From: MFD09286-c1 sp963701015
GTDB taxonomy: Bacteria; Bacteroidota; Bacteroidia; Bacteroidales; DTGW01
Assembly (NCBI GenBank): GCA_963701015.1
Contig: OY969556.1
Coordinates: 806,001-870,000 of the forward strand
DNA: 64,000 nucleotides
Direction of reading: 5' to 3'
Shown piece after piece: positions 16,698-24,914 of the stretch. A program made the translations under genes and the position numbers. The first letter of the stretch is position 1. Each line of letters opens with the position of its first letter. A model generated the notes under the pieces. The model worked only from the letters and a program-made list of their open reading frames with translations. It was not told the DNA's origin and made no database searches.

Positions 16698-16763
16698 TAA
16701 AATTACTACCATCATGTAATAAAATAATTACATAATTATTGAAATAAATTACATAATTCACTT
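16698..16763 (-). promoter_or_regulatory. 21-bp direct-repeat promoter, site 6
   Basis: ATGTAAT (16727-16733) and ATGTAAT (16748-16754) lie 21 bp apart on the minus strand, with the -7 box TAATTTTA at 16698-16705. It is 39 nt before the CsbD-like start and so drives csbD-like plus araC-like. The distal end (GTGAATTATG) is well kept. Confidence 0.8.
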
Positions 16764-16799
16764 ATTCATTATTTCAGGTTTATGATGAAATGAATGAAA

Positions 16800-17105
16800 C
16801 TAATTTGACCAATGTATTTTTTTATTTGGTTTTAAGTTAATCATATCTGAACAGCTAATTGATAGGAAATCATGATTTAAACTCATGTTATTGCAATTGT
16901 TAACAATTGCAATTTTTCCCATTTTATCTGATTTAACAAAATTTTTAAAATACTGATTTAGCTGCAATTTTGAACTTTGTATTTTTCCTTTAGCATCTTC
17001 GTATAATTCTAATTCACGCTTGGTTACAGCTAATTCATCATATACCAGATCAACCCAATTCAAAAATTGTATATCGGTATTACGCTTTAAATAGTACTTT
17101 TTCAT
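16800..17105 (-). CDS. hypothetical protein
   Basis: The 101-residue protein has no signal peptide, membrane segment or known motif. The first 60 residues are charged and helical (NWVDLVYDELAVTKRELELY), and the C-terminal part has three Cys and many Asn. It follows the CsbD-like gene at 17243-17431 after 137 nt and may be on the transcript from site 7. I cannot assign a family. Confidence 0.55.
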   Translation of the reverse strand: MKKYYLKRNTDIQFLNWVDLVYDELAVTKRELELYEDAKGKIQSSKLQLNQYFKNFVKSDKMGKIAIVNNCNNMSLNHDFLSISCSDMINLKPNKKIHWSN

Positions 17106-17242
17106 TTTATTGATATTATTTATAGCAGATATATATTTAGGAAATATTTAATGATGAATAAATGAATTAACCAAATGCTAAATATTTCTATTTATCAAAA
17201 ATTCCCTTTATGTACCTCATCATTTTAAAACTTTCAAGTGAA

Positions 17243-17431
17243 TTAAATTTTAGCAATAATGGAATGAAGCTCGTGTCGCGACTTGCCAATCTTTTTTTGA
17301 AGCCTTATAAGCATTTCTTCAATTTTTCCTTGTTCAAAATATAAATCATTTTCTGTTAAACTTGAAAATCGTTGTTTGAGTTTCTCTTTTTGATATTCCC
17401 AATTAACCTTTGCATTTACTGTTGTTGACAT
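17243..17431 (-). CDS. CsbD-like small stress protein
   Basis: This 62-residue paralog of the proteins at 16477 and 23580 shares NWEYQKEKLKQRFSSLTEND, LYFEQGK and the terminal helix KSRHELHSIIAKI. CsbD-type proteins are small abundant proteins induced in general stress (sigma-B regulon in Bacillus), with no known enzyme activity. It is the first gene behind site 7, whose -7 box is 29 nt upstream. Confidence 0.85.
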   Translation of the reverse strand: MSTTVNAKVNWEYQKEKLKQRFSSLTENDLYFEQGKIEEMLIRLQKKIGKSRHELHSIIAKI

Positions 17432-17459
17432 GACTAATTGTATAAAATTTATTATACTA

Positions 17460-17525
17460 TAAAGATTGATAAATTAATAGTAGATAGTGTTATACAATTT
17501 TTGAAATATTTTGCAAAATTCACAC
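17460..17525 (-). promoter_or_regulatory. 21-bp direct-repeat promoter, site 7
   Basis: The proximal half reads TTGTATAACA (from about 17489) and the distal half is decayed (GTGTGAATTTTGCAAA). The -7 box AATCTTTA at 17460-17467 keeps the 20-bp spacing. It is 29 nt upstream of the CsbD-like gene at 17431 and is the weakest of the 17 copies in its half-sites. Confidence 0.65.
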
Positions 17526-17608
17526 ATTTGAATAGGAGAGTAATGAGTTAAGAGTAAAGAACAAAGAGTAAAGAACAATAAACTATTATTAATTTCTAGT
17601 TATAAATT

Positions 17609-18784
17609 CTAACTAATATCGCGCATTTCATCAAAGAATGGTGTCCTTTTTTCTTCTACACATTTTACAGCGTATAAATATAGAGCTGCGCTCCAGGTTT
17701 GCCAATCCTGTCCCATGGGTTTTCCGTCCTGTGCCTTTATCCATTCATTAAAACCAAAATTCAGGTTTTCCGTCACAGATATTTTTATATATTTTGTAAG
17801 TACAATAAGTTTTTCTTCGGCAAGAGTATATTTTTTAGCAGCAACAATTGCTGCAATATAAAATCCGCATATAAATGGCCAAATGCCTCCATTATGGTAA
17901 TCTCCAGGCTTATTATAAATTTCATAACGTGGTATCCAATCAGGATCTTCAGGCTTAATATAAGGGAAAAAATTTGGCGGTAAATCAACTGTTAATTCAC
18001 CTCTTTTCATCATACCGGCACATTCCTCTTCAATCCACGTAATCATTTCCGAAGCCCTTGTAGGTGAAGCTATACCTGATAGAATTGCCAAACTGTTGCC
18101 CAATAAATCGAATCGTTCACTACTATAAATTTTATATGACCAGAATGCATAATATGGTTTATATTTTACTACCAAACCTTCATGAACATGACGGTGTATA
18201 GTTCCGGCAGTAATAGTAAATTTACTCATTTCAAGGAGCATCTTTTTAGCTCTGTCGGGCTGGTTAAGCAATTGCAGGTAACTATATGCTAAAGTATTAA
18301 CAAATAAACCATATCCGGTAACCCATTGTTCGTCGCGCCAATCACTTGTGGGTTGTTGGGCTACCAGGTATCTGTCAGACGGACTTTGATATTCCATCCA
18401 CGTTAAAGATTTTGAAACAGCTTCGGTCAAAAATTCAGATTCACCGGTTAATTTTCTATAAATGCCTGTAGCCAACAAAAACAAAGGTGTTGTATCACTA
18501 GCTCCTCGATCATCTTTATCATGCACCAATGAAGGAATATGACCATGTACAGTCTGATTCTTGGCCAGTGTTTGCAATACTTTCCGAATGCTTTCCATTA
18601 GAATTTTATTCCCCGATGCTGCTATTCCCAGTATAGAAAACATCAAATCCCTTGTATATGGCTCAGGGTATCCCCAACCAGCTGTACGTGGAAGTCCTTG
18701 AAATGGTCCATGAGCATTGTGAAGCAGCACTTCAAGAGCTGCTTTCCGGGCTTCTTCTATTTCTTTCCAATCAATCGCTTTCAT
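17609..18784 (-). CDS. (alpha/alpha)6-barrel glycosidase, GH100/debranching-like
   Basis: The 391-residue protein has the motifs of the inverting (alpha/alpha)6 glycosidases related to neutral invertase (GH100) and amylo-alpha-1,6-glucosidase: GYPEPYTRDLMFSILGIA, DDRGASDTTPLFLLATGIY with a candidate catalytic Asp, DYHNGGIWPFICGFY and GQDWQTWSAALYLYA. It has no signal peptide, so it acts on cytoplasmic sugar. The gene ends a leftward group with a glycosyltransferase, a PIG-L deacetylase and alpha-glucan phosphorylase, which suggests storage-glucan or glucoside metabolism. I cannot decide between a sucrose and an alpha-glucan substrate. Confidence 0.8.
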   Translation of the reverse strand: MKAIDWKEIEEARKAALEVLLHNAHGPFQGLPRTAGWGYPEPYTRDLMFSILGIAASGNKILMESIRKVLQTLAKNQTVHGHIPSLVHDKDDRGASDTTPLFLLATGIYRKLTGESEFLTEAVSKSLTWMEYQSPSDRYLVAQQPTSDWRDEQWVTGYGLFVNTLAYSYLQLLNQPDRAKKMLLEMSKFTITAGTIHRHVHEGLVVKYKPYYAFWSYKIYSSERFDLLGNSLAILSGIASPTRASEMITWIEEECAGMMKRGELTVDLPPNFFPYIKPEDPDWIPRYEIYNKPGDYHNGGIWPFICGFYIAAIVAAKKYTLAEEKLIVLTKYIKISVTENLNFGFNEWIKAQDGKPMGQDWQTWSAALYLYAVKCVEEKRTPFFDEMRDIS

Positions 18785-18785
18785 T

Positions 18786-18840
18786 AAATTTATATTTTAA
18801 ATGTGCTAATGTGCTAATTTGCTTATATGCCAATTACATT
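18786..18840. repeat. short tandem repeat, period about 9 bp
   Basis: AATGTGCTAATGTGCTAATT and its continuation resemble the larger tandem array at 20049-20135. It sits between two cotranscribed genes and has no visible coding role. Confidence 0.5.
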
Positions 18841-18893
18841 TAAACAACTTTATATTTTCATTAGCAAATTAGAATCATTGTATAATTATCATA

Positions 18894-20036
18894 TTATTTT
18901 ATTCCCAATTTATCATGCATTATCTGAACAAAACGTTTTGCGACCACACGATAATCGAAATTCGCCACCACACGATCTCTGCCAGCTTTACCCATTTTCT
19001 CCCTTAGGGGTTCATCGTTCATTAAAGTCAATAAATACTTGGCAATATCCTGAACATTTGCTCGGTAATCAACTGTTCGGGGTACTTTAAAAACAACCCG
19101 GTGTTTATCTTCGAAACCTGATTCGCCTCCCAACGTTACTTCATTTACGACTATCTTTTGCGCCACATTTGCCAAAAATGCTGTTTCGCCATGGATCAAA
19201 GTATCCAGCATTCCCATTGCTTTAATACTTACAACTGGCTTACCACATGCTCCGGCTTCAACCTGAGGCATTCCAAATCCTTCGAGCCGCGAAGGAGCTG
19301 CATATATGTCGCAAGCTCCAATCAAATAAGGCATAAATGTCCGTGAAATAGTATTGGTAGCGTATGTAACATTTTTCTCAATACCAAGATGTGTTGCCAT
19401 TTCAAGATCGGCCAGGTTCTGAAGCTTGGTCCGTGGTTGAGGCCAAACTTTGCAAACATATTTCCAATCGGGAGCCTTAGAATCAATAATTGCAAGAGCT
19501 TGCATTACTTCCTGCGCCCCTTTTGAAGCAGCATCGCCGCCAACGGTAAGTATCATTAACTGATCGGGCGATACACCCAATGATTCGCGCACAGCTAATA
19601 TTTTAGGATCGTTCTTTTTATATGGAATAAAGGTATCGGTATCGCAGCCAACAGGAAGAATTTCGATAATATCAGGATTAATGCCATCGCGGACATACAT
19701 TTCCTTCACCCAATTTGAGGTAACTAAAATTAATGGTAATGCGTTTAAAACTTCCTGATAGTTTGCAATATAACCATCGGCTACAAGCCACGGTACTGGC
19801 TGAACTCCATATCGTTGCGGATGAAGTACCAATTGGGGAGTATGTCCCCAATAACCAACACCAACAACTACATCGGGTTCGAACCAGCGATAATACCATT
19901 CTTTCTCTTGTGCCGATTCAAAATGAACAGCATGGGCATCAATACCCATTTCAAGGAGCCCTTTGTATAGAAGATCGCCCTGTGTAGCCAGACCACCCGG
20001 TGATGGTGGGTAATCATATAATACAAGTACTTTCAT
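18894..20036 (-). CDS. GT4-type glycosyltransferase
   Basis: The 380-residue protein has a GT-B fold: an N-terminal acceptor domain starting KVLVLYDYPPSPGGLATQGD with the glycine-rich loop, and a C-terminal donor domain with TVGGDAASKGAQEVMQAL and the family motif YAAPSRLEGFGMPQVEAGAC. That motif is the EX7E-type nucleotide-sugar site (Glu of RLEGFG and of QVEAGA). It should transfer a sugar from a nucleotide donor in the cytoplasm. Its neighbours point to glycan or glucoside synthesis under stress. The acceptor is unknown. Confidence 0.88.
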   Translation of the reverse strand: MKVLVLYDYPPSPGGLATQGDLLYKGLLEMGIDAHAVHFESAQEKEWYYRWFEPDVVVGVGYWGHTPQLVLHPQRYGVQPVPWLVADGYIANYQEVLNALPLILVTSNWVKEMYVRDGINPDIIEILPVGCDTDTFIPYKKNDPKILAVRESLGVSPDQLMILTVGGDAASKGAQEVMQALAIIDSKAPDWKYVCKVWPQPRTKLQNLADLEMATHLGIEKNVTYATNTISRTFMPYLIGACDIYAAPSRLEGFGMPQVEAGACGKPVVSIKAMGMLDTLIHGETAFLANVAQKIVVNEVTLGGESGFEDKHRVVFKVPRTVDYRANVQDIAKYLLTLMNDEPLREKMGKAGRDRVVANFDYRVVAKRFVQIMHDKLGIK

Positions 20037-20048
20037 AATATATTCATT

Positions 20049-20135
20049 TGCTAATATTATAATGTGCTAATATGCTAATATGCTAATGGGCTAATGTGCT
20101 AATGTGCTAATGTGTTAATTTTATAATTTGTTAAT
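20049..20135. repeat. tandem CTAATGTG/CTAATATG array
   Basis: About eight 8-9 bp units (CTAATATTATAATGTG, CTAATATG, CTAATATG, CTAATGGG, CTAATGTG and so on) lie between the glycosyltransferase and PIG-L genes. The units lack spacers, so it is a minisatellite and not a CRISPR array. The array at 18786 is related. Confidence 0.7.
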
Positions 20136-20209
20136 GAAACAATGTGCATATTGAATTTTCACTTATGCTTCATTTTGGTTATTAATTAATTGAAACATTA
20201 ACACATTGG

Positions 20210-20848
20210 TTAATTAGCATATTGTTTAAGCCACTGCTGTGCCTGATAAGGATCGGTAAATTTCCAAAATGCTTCAGATTGGGATACTGATTTGGCTTCC
20301 CAACTATTTTTATCAAAGCCATATATTTCTGATATAATTATGTATTTTCTAAGCCATATCCGGTTCAGTAGTTTTCGATAAATATTTGCTGTTTCAATTG
20401 GTTTTGGATAATATTTTTTATTACCATCCTCATAGGCAAAAATCCAAAGTTCATTTGTAGAAATATCACCTTTATACCAAAGTGATATAGCTGCTTTACC
20501 AACCTCTTCATGCCGAATATGTCTTGTATATTCACCATTAGGATTATGTGTAATAATTAAATCGTATTTTATTTTGGGTAATAATTCCAGTATAGTACTT
20601 TGAACTTCATTTTCATCGAGTGGCAATTGTTCTGACCCGTCATCAAGGTTGCCCATAATACCATCAGCTTTCAGAGCCTTTAATGCATTATTAAATTTTG
20701 GTGCACGGTCTTCATCGTAAATACGACTCATACATACAACAAAACAATTCCACGATGGATGGCTCAATATTGTTCCGCCAGTCCATAATGTTTCATCATC
20801 GGGGTGAGCAATTATTATGGCAACATTTTTTTTGATTAATTGGGCCAT
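20210..20848 (-). CDS. PIG-L/LmbE-family deacetylase
   Basis: The 212-residue protein has the zinc-binding AHPDDE motif near residues 14-19 (IIIAHPDDETLWTGG) and a later THNPNGEYTRHIRHEEVGKA containing the third zinc ligand His. This family removes N-acetyl groups from GlcNAc-type sugars, for example in glycolipid, bacillithiol or antibiotic synthesis. Lying between a glycosyltransferase and alpha-glucan phosphorylase, it may modify a glucosaminide. The exact substrate is not readable from the sequence. Confidence 0.9.
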   Translation of the reverse strand: MAQLIKKNVAIIIAHPDDETLWTGGTILSHPSWNCFVVCMSRIYDEDRAPKFNNALKALKADGIMGNLDDGSEQLPLDENEVQSTILELLPKIKYDLIITHNPNGEYTRHIRHEEVGKAAISLWYKGDISTNELWIFAYEDGNKKYYPKPIETANIYRKLLNRIWLRKYIIISEIYGFDKNSWEAKSVSQSEAFWKFTDPYQAQQWLKQYAN

Positions 20849-20923
20849 TTATATTGATTGTAAAAACATAGGATTTATATTTTTATTAAAGTCATTTTAC
20901 CAAATAAACGATATATATTCAAA

Positions 20924-23470
20924 TTATTTTTGCCATAAAATTTTAGAACATTCAAGAGGAACAGAAACATTAGGGAAATACGGTATTGCCCTAACTGTAT
21001 AATCTAAGGCATTAACGTTGGAATCAATAGATACAATATAATTATAACCATTTGATTTGCCTTCTAATTTTAAATCTCTCGTCATTAGTTGAATTATTGT
21101 GGCATTACCATTCATGCCATTGGCAAATAATTCTATTTGCACATCGTCAGGATTAAGATCATTGAAATAAACCTGAACGTTGAACTTATGTTGATTTTCA
21201 ATTGTTTCGAATTTCACTTCACCAAAATGCATCGAATCCCAGTTTTTCTCAATGGAATTAAACCAATCTTGCATTTGTTTTCCTTTTAATCCATTATTTG
21301 AAGCTCGTTCAATATATTCTGTTGCAGCAGGTATATAATGCTTTTCGGTATATTCCCGTACCGTTCTGTCAACAGAAAATCGAGGTGTTAGTTGTGACAT
21401 ACTTTCACGCATACGGGCAACCCATGCAGTGGGAATACCTTTTGCATTGCGTTTATAGAATTCAGGAACTACTTCTTTTTCCAATATATTATATAATTGT
21501 TCTGCTTCAATAACATCCATAGCCGGATCATCATGATGTTCTTTGCCATCACCCAGCGCCCATCCAACTTCGGGAGTATAAGCTTCTGCCCACCAACCAT
21601 CTAATTCAGATAGATTAATGCCTCCGTTTACAAGAATTTTCATGCCACTGGTACCACTGGCTTCCCAAGGGCGGCGTGGTGTGTTTATCCATACATCAAC
21701 TCCACGTACAAGCTGTGCTGAAACTTCCATATCATAATCAGCCAGAAATATTACCGGAGGATGCGGACAATTCAGACGGATAAATTGCATCCATTCTTTA
21801 ATTAAATTTTTACCATCTTCATCGGCAGGATGTGCCTTGCCTGAGATAATGAGTTGTACAGGAAACTTTGGATTTGTTAATAACCGAAGCAATCGTTGTG
21901 GGTCGCTCAACAATAAGTTTGGCCGTTTGTAAGTAGCAAATCGTCGTGCGAAACCAAGTGTTAATATATTTGAGTTAAATAAATGTTTTGCACCTTCAAT
22001 AGAATCAGTCGAATGGCCAGAACCAAATAATTGCTTCGACACATATTCACTGGCAAATTTAATGAGAGTTTTATTAGCATTGGTGCGCATTTCCCAGAGT
22101 TTTTCATCTGAAACACGGCGAATATCATGATCGAGTGTATTGTTCATCCCCAGCCAACGATCTTTTCCGCAAGCTTCAGTCCAGATATCATCGGCTTCTT
22201 TCGAATCCCATGTGGGCATATGCACGCCATTTGTAATATATCCTACAGGAATTTCAGTAGTTGGCCATTTCGAAAACAATGGCTCGAAAATATGCCGGCT
22301 GACTTCACCATGTAGGCGACTCACACCATTAACCGCACCACTTCCATGGATTGCCAAATAAGCCATATTAAATTTTTCCGATTCATCGTTAGGGTTTTTT
22401 CTGCCCAGTGCCAATAATTGTTGTTGCGAAATACCAAGTTTTTGTTCTGCATATTTACCTAAATAATGTTCAACCAATGATGGTGAAAAACAATCGAATC
22501 CGGCTTCAACAGCAGTATGTGTAGTAAATAAATTACCTGCTCGTGTTACCTGCATTGCAACTTCAAAAGGCTGACCTGTTTCTTTCATAAAACTATATGC
22601 CCTTTCGAGTATTGCAAAGGCAGCATGTCCTTCATTCAAATGGCATACCTGTGGTTGAATACCGAGTGCATTGAGCAATCGCCAACCGCCAATACCAAGA
22701 ACCAGTTCCTGTTTTAACCGAAGCTCGGGTCTTCCACCATACAATTCGCTGGTAACTCCGCGATGAACCGGGAAGTTTGCTGCATCATTACTATCTAATA
22801 AGTAAAGTTTCACTCTGCCAACCTGAACTTGCCAGGCACGTAGCCATAATGAATATCCAGGCAAAGCTATTTCCAGGCGCAACCATTCGCCATTTGACTG
22901 ACGTAATGGTGTTATGGGTAACTGGCCTGGATCGTTATAAGGATAAAGTGCTTGTTGTTCACCATTCTGGTCAATTTCCTGGCGAAAATAACCTTGTTGA
23001 TATAATAGCCCAATACCAATAACAGGTAAGTCTAAATCACTTGCAGCCTTTAATTGATCGCCTGCAACATTTCCAAGTCCGCCTGAATAAATTGGAAGCG
23101 CTTCACTCAACATAAATTCCATGCTGAAATATGCTATACTTGTTAATGCAGTACCGGGTTTCTTTTGTTGAAACCAAGCAGGCAACTTCTTCGCATCTGT
23201 TTTAGATTTTAAAAGGGAATCTATCTTACTTCGAAATGCAGAATCTTTCATCACTGCTTTGAACTTATCGTGCGAAACGGTTTGTAAAACAACCCAGGGA
23301 TTATGTGTAAGATTCCAAAGTGCAGGATCGAACTTTTGCCATATATTATCAGCGGCATGATCCCATGACCATCTCAAATCAAGTGCCAGTTCAACAAGTG
23401 CGTCAAAACCATCACTTTCGGCTGGCAATGAACTATATATAGGTTTATTAAAATTTGTTTCTTTACTCAT
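20924..23470 (-). CDS. glgP: alpha-glucan (glycogen) phosphorylase, GT35
   Basis: The 848-residue protein belongs to the GlgP group with an N-terminal DUF3417 domain (about residues 15-120: LALDLRWSWDHAADNIWQKF). The catalytic part has SMEFMLSEALPIYSGGLGNV, CHLNEGHAAFAILERA and the pyridoxal-phosphate region RRPWEASGTSGMKILVNGG with the cofactor lysine. It uses phosphate to release glucose-1-phosphate from alpha-1,4-glucan, so stored glycogen can be used without spending ATP, useful under energy limitation. It heads the glycan group and follows a CsbD-like gene by 109 nt. Confidence 0.95.
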   Translation of the reverse strand: MSKETNFNKPIYSSLPAESDGFDALVELALDLRWSWDHAADNIWQKFDPALWNLTHNPWVVLQTVSHDKFKAVMKDSAFRSKIDSLLKSKTDAKKLPAWFQQKKPGTALTSIAYFSMEFMLSEALPIYSGGLGNVAGDQLKAASDLDLPVIGIGLLYQQGYFRQEIDQNGEQQALYPYNDPGQLPITPLRQSNGEWLRLEIALPGYSLWLRAWQVQVGRVKLYLLDSNDAANFPVHRGVTSELYGGRPELRLKQELVLGIGGWRLLNALGIQPQVCHLNEGHAAFAILERAYSFMKETGQPFEVAMQVTRAGNLFTTHTAVEAGFDCFSPSLVEHYLGKYAEQKLGISQQQLLALGRKNPNDESEKFNMAYLAIHGSGAVNGVSRLHGEVSRHIFEPLFSKWPTTEIPVGYITNGVHMPTWDSKEADDIWTEACGKDRWLGMNNTLDHDIRRVSDEKLWEMRTNANKTLIKFASEYVSKQLFGSGHSTDSIEGAKHLFNSNILTLGFARRFATYKRPNLLLSDPQRLLRLLTNPKFPVQLIISGKAHPADEDGKNLIKEWMQFIRLNCPHPPVIFLADYDMEVSAQLVRGVDVWINTPRRPWEASGTSGMKILVNGGINLSELDGWWAEAYTPEVGWALGDGKEHHDDPAMDVIEAEQLYNILEKEVVPEFYKRNAKGIPTAWVARMRESMSQLTPRFSVDRTVREYTEKHYIPAATEYIERASNNGLKGKQMQDWFNSIEKNWDSMHFGEVKFETIENQHKFNVQVYFNDLNPDDVQIELFANGMNGNATIIQLMTRDLKLEGKSNGYNYIVSIDSNVNALDYTVRAIPYFPNVSVPLECSKILWQK

Positions 23471-23579
23471 AATTTTTTATTTTGATATATTTAATGCATA
23501 TAACCGCAGTGAGTATTATATTTGAAAAGAATATATAATGATTTTTTTCAATTTAAATGATTATTATATTGTTCTTTCT

Positions 23580-23795
23580 TTATGAATTAAGTATTTCAGA
23601 GGGAGAATAACCAATTTCAACAATTATTTTTCGCATTTCGTTTTTCGTCATACGAAGTTTATATTCAATCATTCGCAACATAATATCCTCATTGCCATCA
23701 GTTGTTATCATATCCGCTTCAGTTAATTGAGGATATATTCTTTTGAGCTTGTTTTTAAGATCATCCCAGTTTACTTTATTTACAATTAAGTCCAT
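23580..23795 (-). CDS. CsbD-like small stress protein
   Basis: This 71-residue protein is the third CsbD-like paralog (VNWDDLKNKLKRIYPQLTEA; then LRMTKNEMRKIIVEIG). It has an extra C-terminal YSPSEILNS tail and a less basic middle than the other two. It lies between site 8 (374 nt upstream) and the phosphorylase gene, so it may link the glycan genes to the stress regulon, although the leader would be unusually long. Confidence 0.8.
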   Translation of the reverse strand: MDLIVNKVNWDDLKNKLKRIYPQLTEADMITTDGNEDIMLRMIEYKLRMTKNEMRKIIVEIGYSPSEILNS

Positions 23796-24168
23796 TACAT
23801 ATAATATAATTTGAATTAAATAATATTGGTCAATTTATAAAGTCGGTCTACAATTCTGTGTGGACAAAGCGATGTTTTTATTTCCTGATTATTTCTTTAT
23901 TTCAAAAGAAAAGTTACTTCAATGATATTTACTTCGCAATGATTGATATTTGAACTTTTGATGCGGCCAACTATCCATTATTTTAAATTTCTGATTAAAA
24001 ATAATTAGATTAAATAATTAGCAAAATATACTACAAGCGGTATATGAAAATATGTAAAGGATTTAAATTGCTGTAAAATAACATCCCTTATTATTGCAAA
24101 AAATATAGTGATGCTTTTTTATAATTTCTTAGTTTATTGCCAACCCAATTGTAGTTATATTACCTTAT
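23796..24168. other. long leader or decayed small gene downstream of site 8
   Basis: This stretch separates site 8 from the nearest gene, while the other sites lie 20-110 nt from a start. A minus-strand frame ending at 24005 reads SITIFFAIIRDVILQQFKSF then TYFHIPLVVYFANYLI without a usual start codon. It is hydrophobic and slightly like the 44-residue peptide at 15632-15766. A decayed small gene or a long 5' leader are both possible. Confidence 0.3.
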
Positions 24169-24234
24169 TAAAAGTATCACAAATGGCAATTGAAATTGTT
24201 ACATAATATTGATTAAGAATTACACCATTCACAC
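24169..24234 (-). promoter_or_regulatory. 21-bp direct-repeat promoter, site 8
   Basis: The proximal ATGTAAC (24198-24204) and distal half GTGTAAT (from 24219) keep the 21-bp period. The -7 box TACTTTTA (24169-24176) keeps the 20-bp spacing. The first evident gene, the CsbD-like protein at 23795, is 374 nt away, which is exceptional among the 17. Confidence 0.75.
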
Positions 24235-24254
24235 ATTTTACTAAAGATAAAAGA

Positions 24255-24469
24255 TGCCCCCTAAATCCCCCATGGGGGGCTTAAGGAAATACAAAATAGA
24301 TTTTGTCAGTAAATCTATCCTAGAAAAATAGGATACTAGCCTAAATTATAATTGTGACATTTATTACCATTTATGATAAAAATTTATAATACAATATTAT
24401 TCCACTCTTTTTTGGCAATAAGTTTCTTAATGAATTTTCATAAATTCCCCCTTGGGGGATTTAGGGGGC
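24255..24469. repeat. 215-bp MITE-like unit with terminal inverted repeats
   Basis: The ends are perfect 17-bp inverted copies: GCCCCCTAAATCCCCCA at 24255-24271, and its complement at 24453-24469. Each end also forms its own C/G-run hairpin. The interior is AT-rich and non-coding. The unit lies between the response regulator gene and site 8, filling the gap 24235-24479. Confidence 0.6.
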
Positions 24470-24479
24470 TTCTCACATA

Positions 24480-24914
24480 TTACATTTTCTCCATATACCA
24501 GCTCAAAGCTTTTTCTATTTTCTGAAAATGAAAAATGGTGGTTATAGCTTTTTGCAATCTTAGAAAGGCAGTTTCACTTTTAACTATATAATCAAAAGCA
24601 TGGTGTTTCATACAATTTACAGCTACATCAATTTTATCTTGCGATGATAGCATTATTACCGGTATATTTTGATCTATTGCTTTAATTCTGTCGAGCGTTT
24701 CCAAACCATTGATAGCTTTTTTATCAATACTATTGAGGTAATAATCTAAAACTATTACATCGGGTTTTTGAGATAATTGTTTTAGACAAAGTTCTCCCGT
24801 TGCAAATGTTTTGATTTGAGATTCCGTGTTTTCTGCAAACTCAATCTCTAGTGACCTTAAAAATAATTCATCATCATCTACAAGAAAAAGTAGTATTTTT
24901 TTTTCGCTCATCAT
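24480..24914 (-). CDS. stand-alone response regulator receiver
   Basis: The 144-residue protein is a single CheY-like receiver: acidic pocket at LVDDDELFL, phospho-acceptor Asp57 in VIVLDYYLN, switch residues in PVIMLSSQDK and the conserved Lys in YIVKSE. It has no output domain. It overlaps the end of the hybrid kinase gene, so the two are translationally coupled and it is the likely target of that kinase's Hpt domain. Confidence 0.92.
   Translation of the reverse strand: MMSEKKILLFLVDDDELFLRSLEIEFAENTESQIKTFATGELCLKQLSQKPDVIVLDYYLNSIDKKAINGLETLDRIKAIDQNIPVIMLSSQDKIDVAVNCMKHHAFDYIVKSETAFLRLQKAITTIFHFQKIEKALSWYMEKM

Noticed and set aside
16660..16761. N-terminal extension of the CsbD-like protein
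   Set aside because: The residues are the translated promoter and have no counterpart in the two paralogs.
20049..20135. CRISPR-like array
   Set aside because: Units are 8-9 bp without spacers and there are no cas genes, so it is a minisatellite.
22127..23022. Plus-strand frames inside the phosphorylase gene
   Set aside because: They are antisense shadows of a well-conserved enzyme, without domain signals or promoters.
24235..24479. Attachment site or integrated element border
   Set aside because: The C/G-run arms are inverted, not direct, and no integrase or tRNA gene is near.
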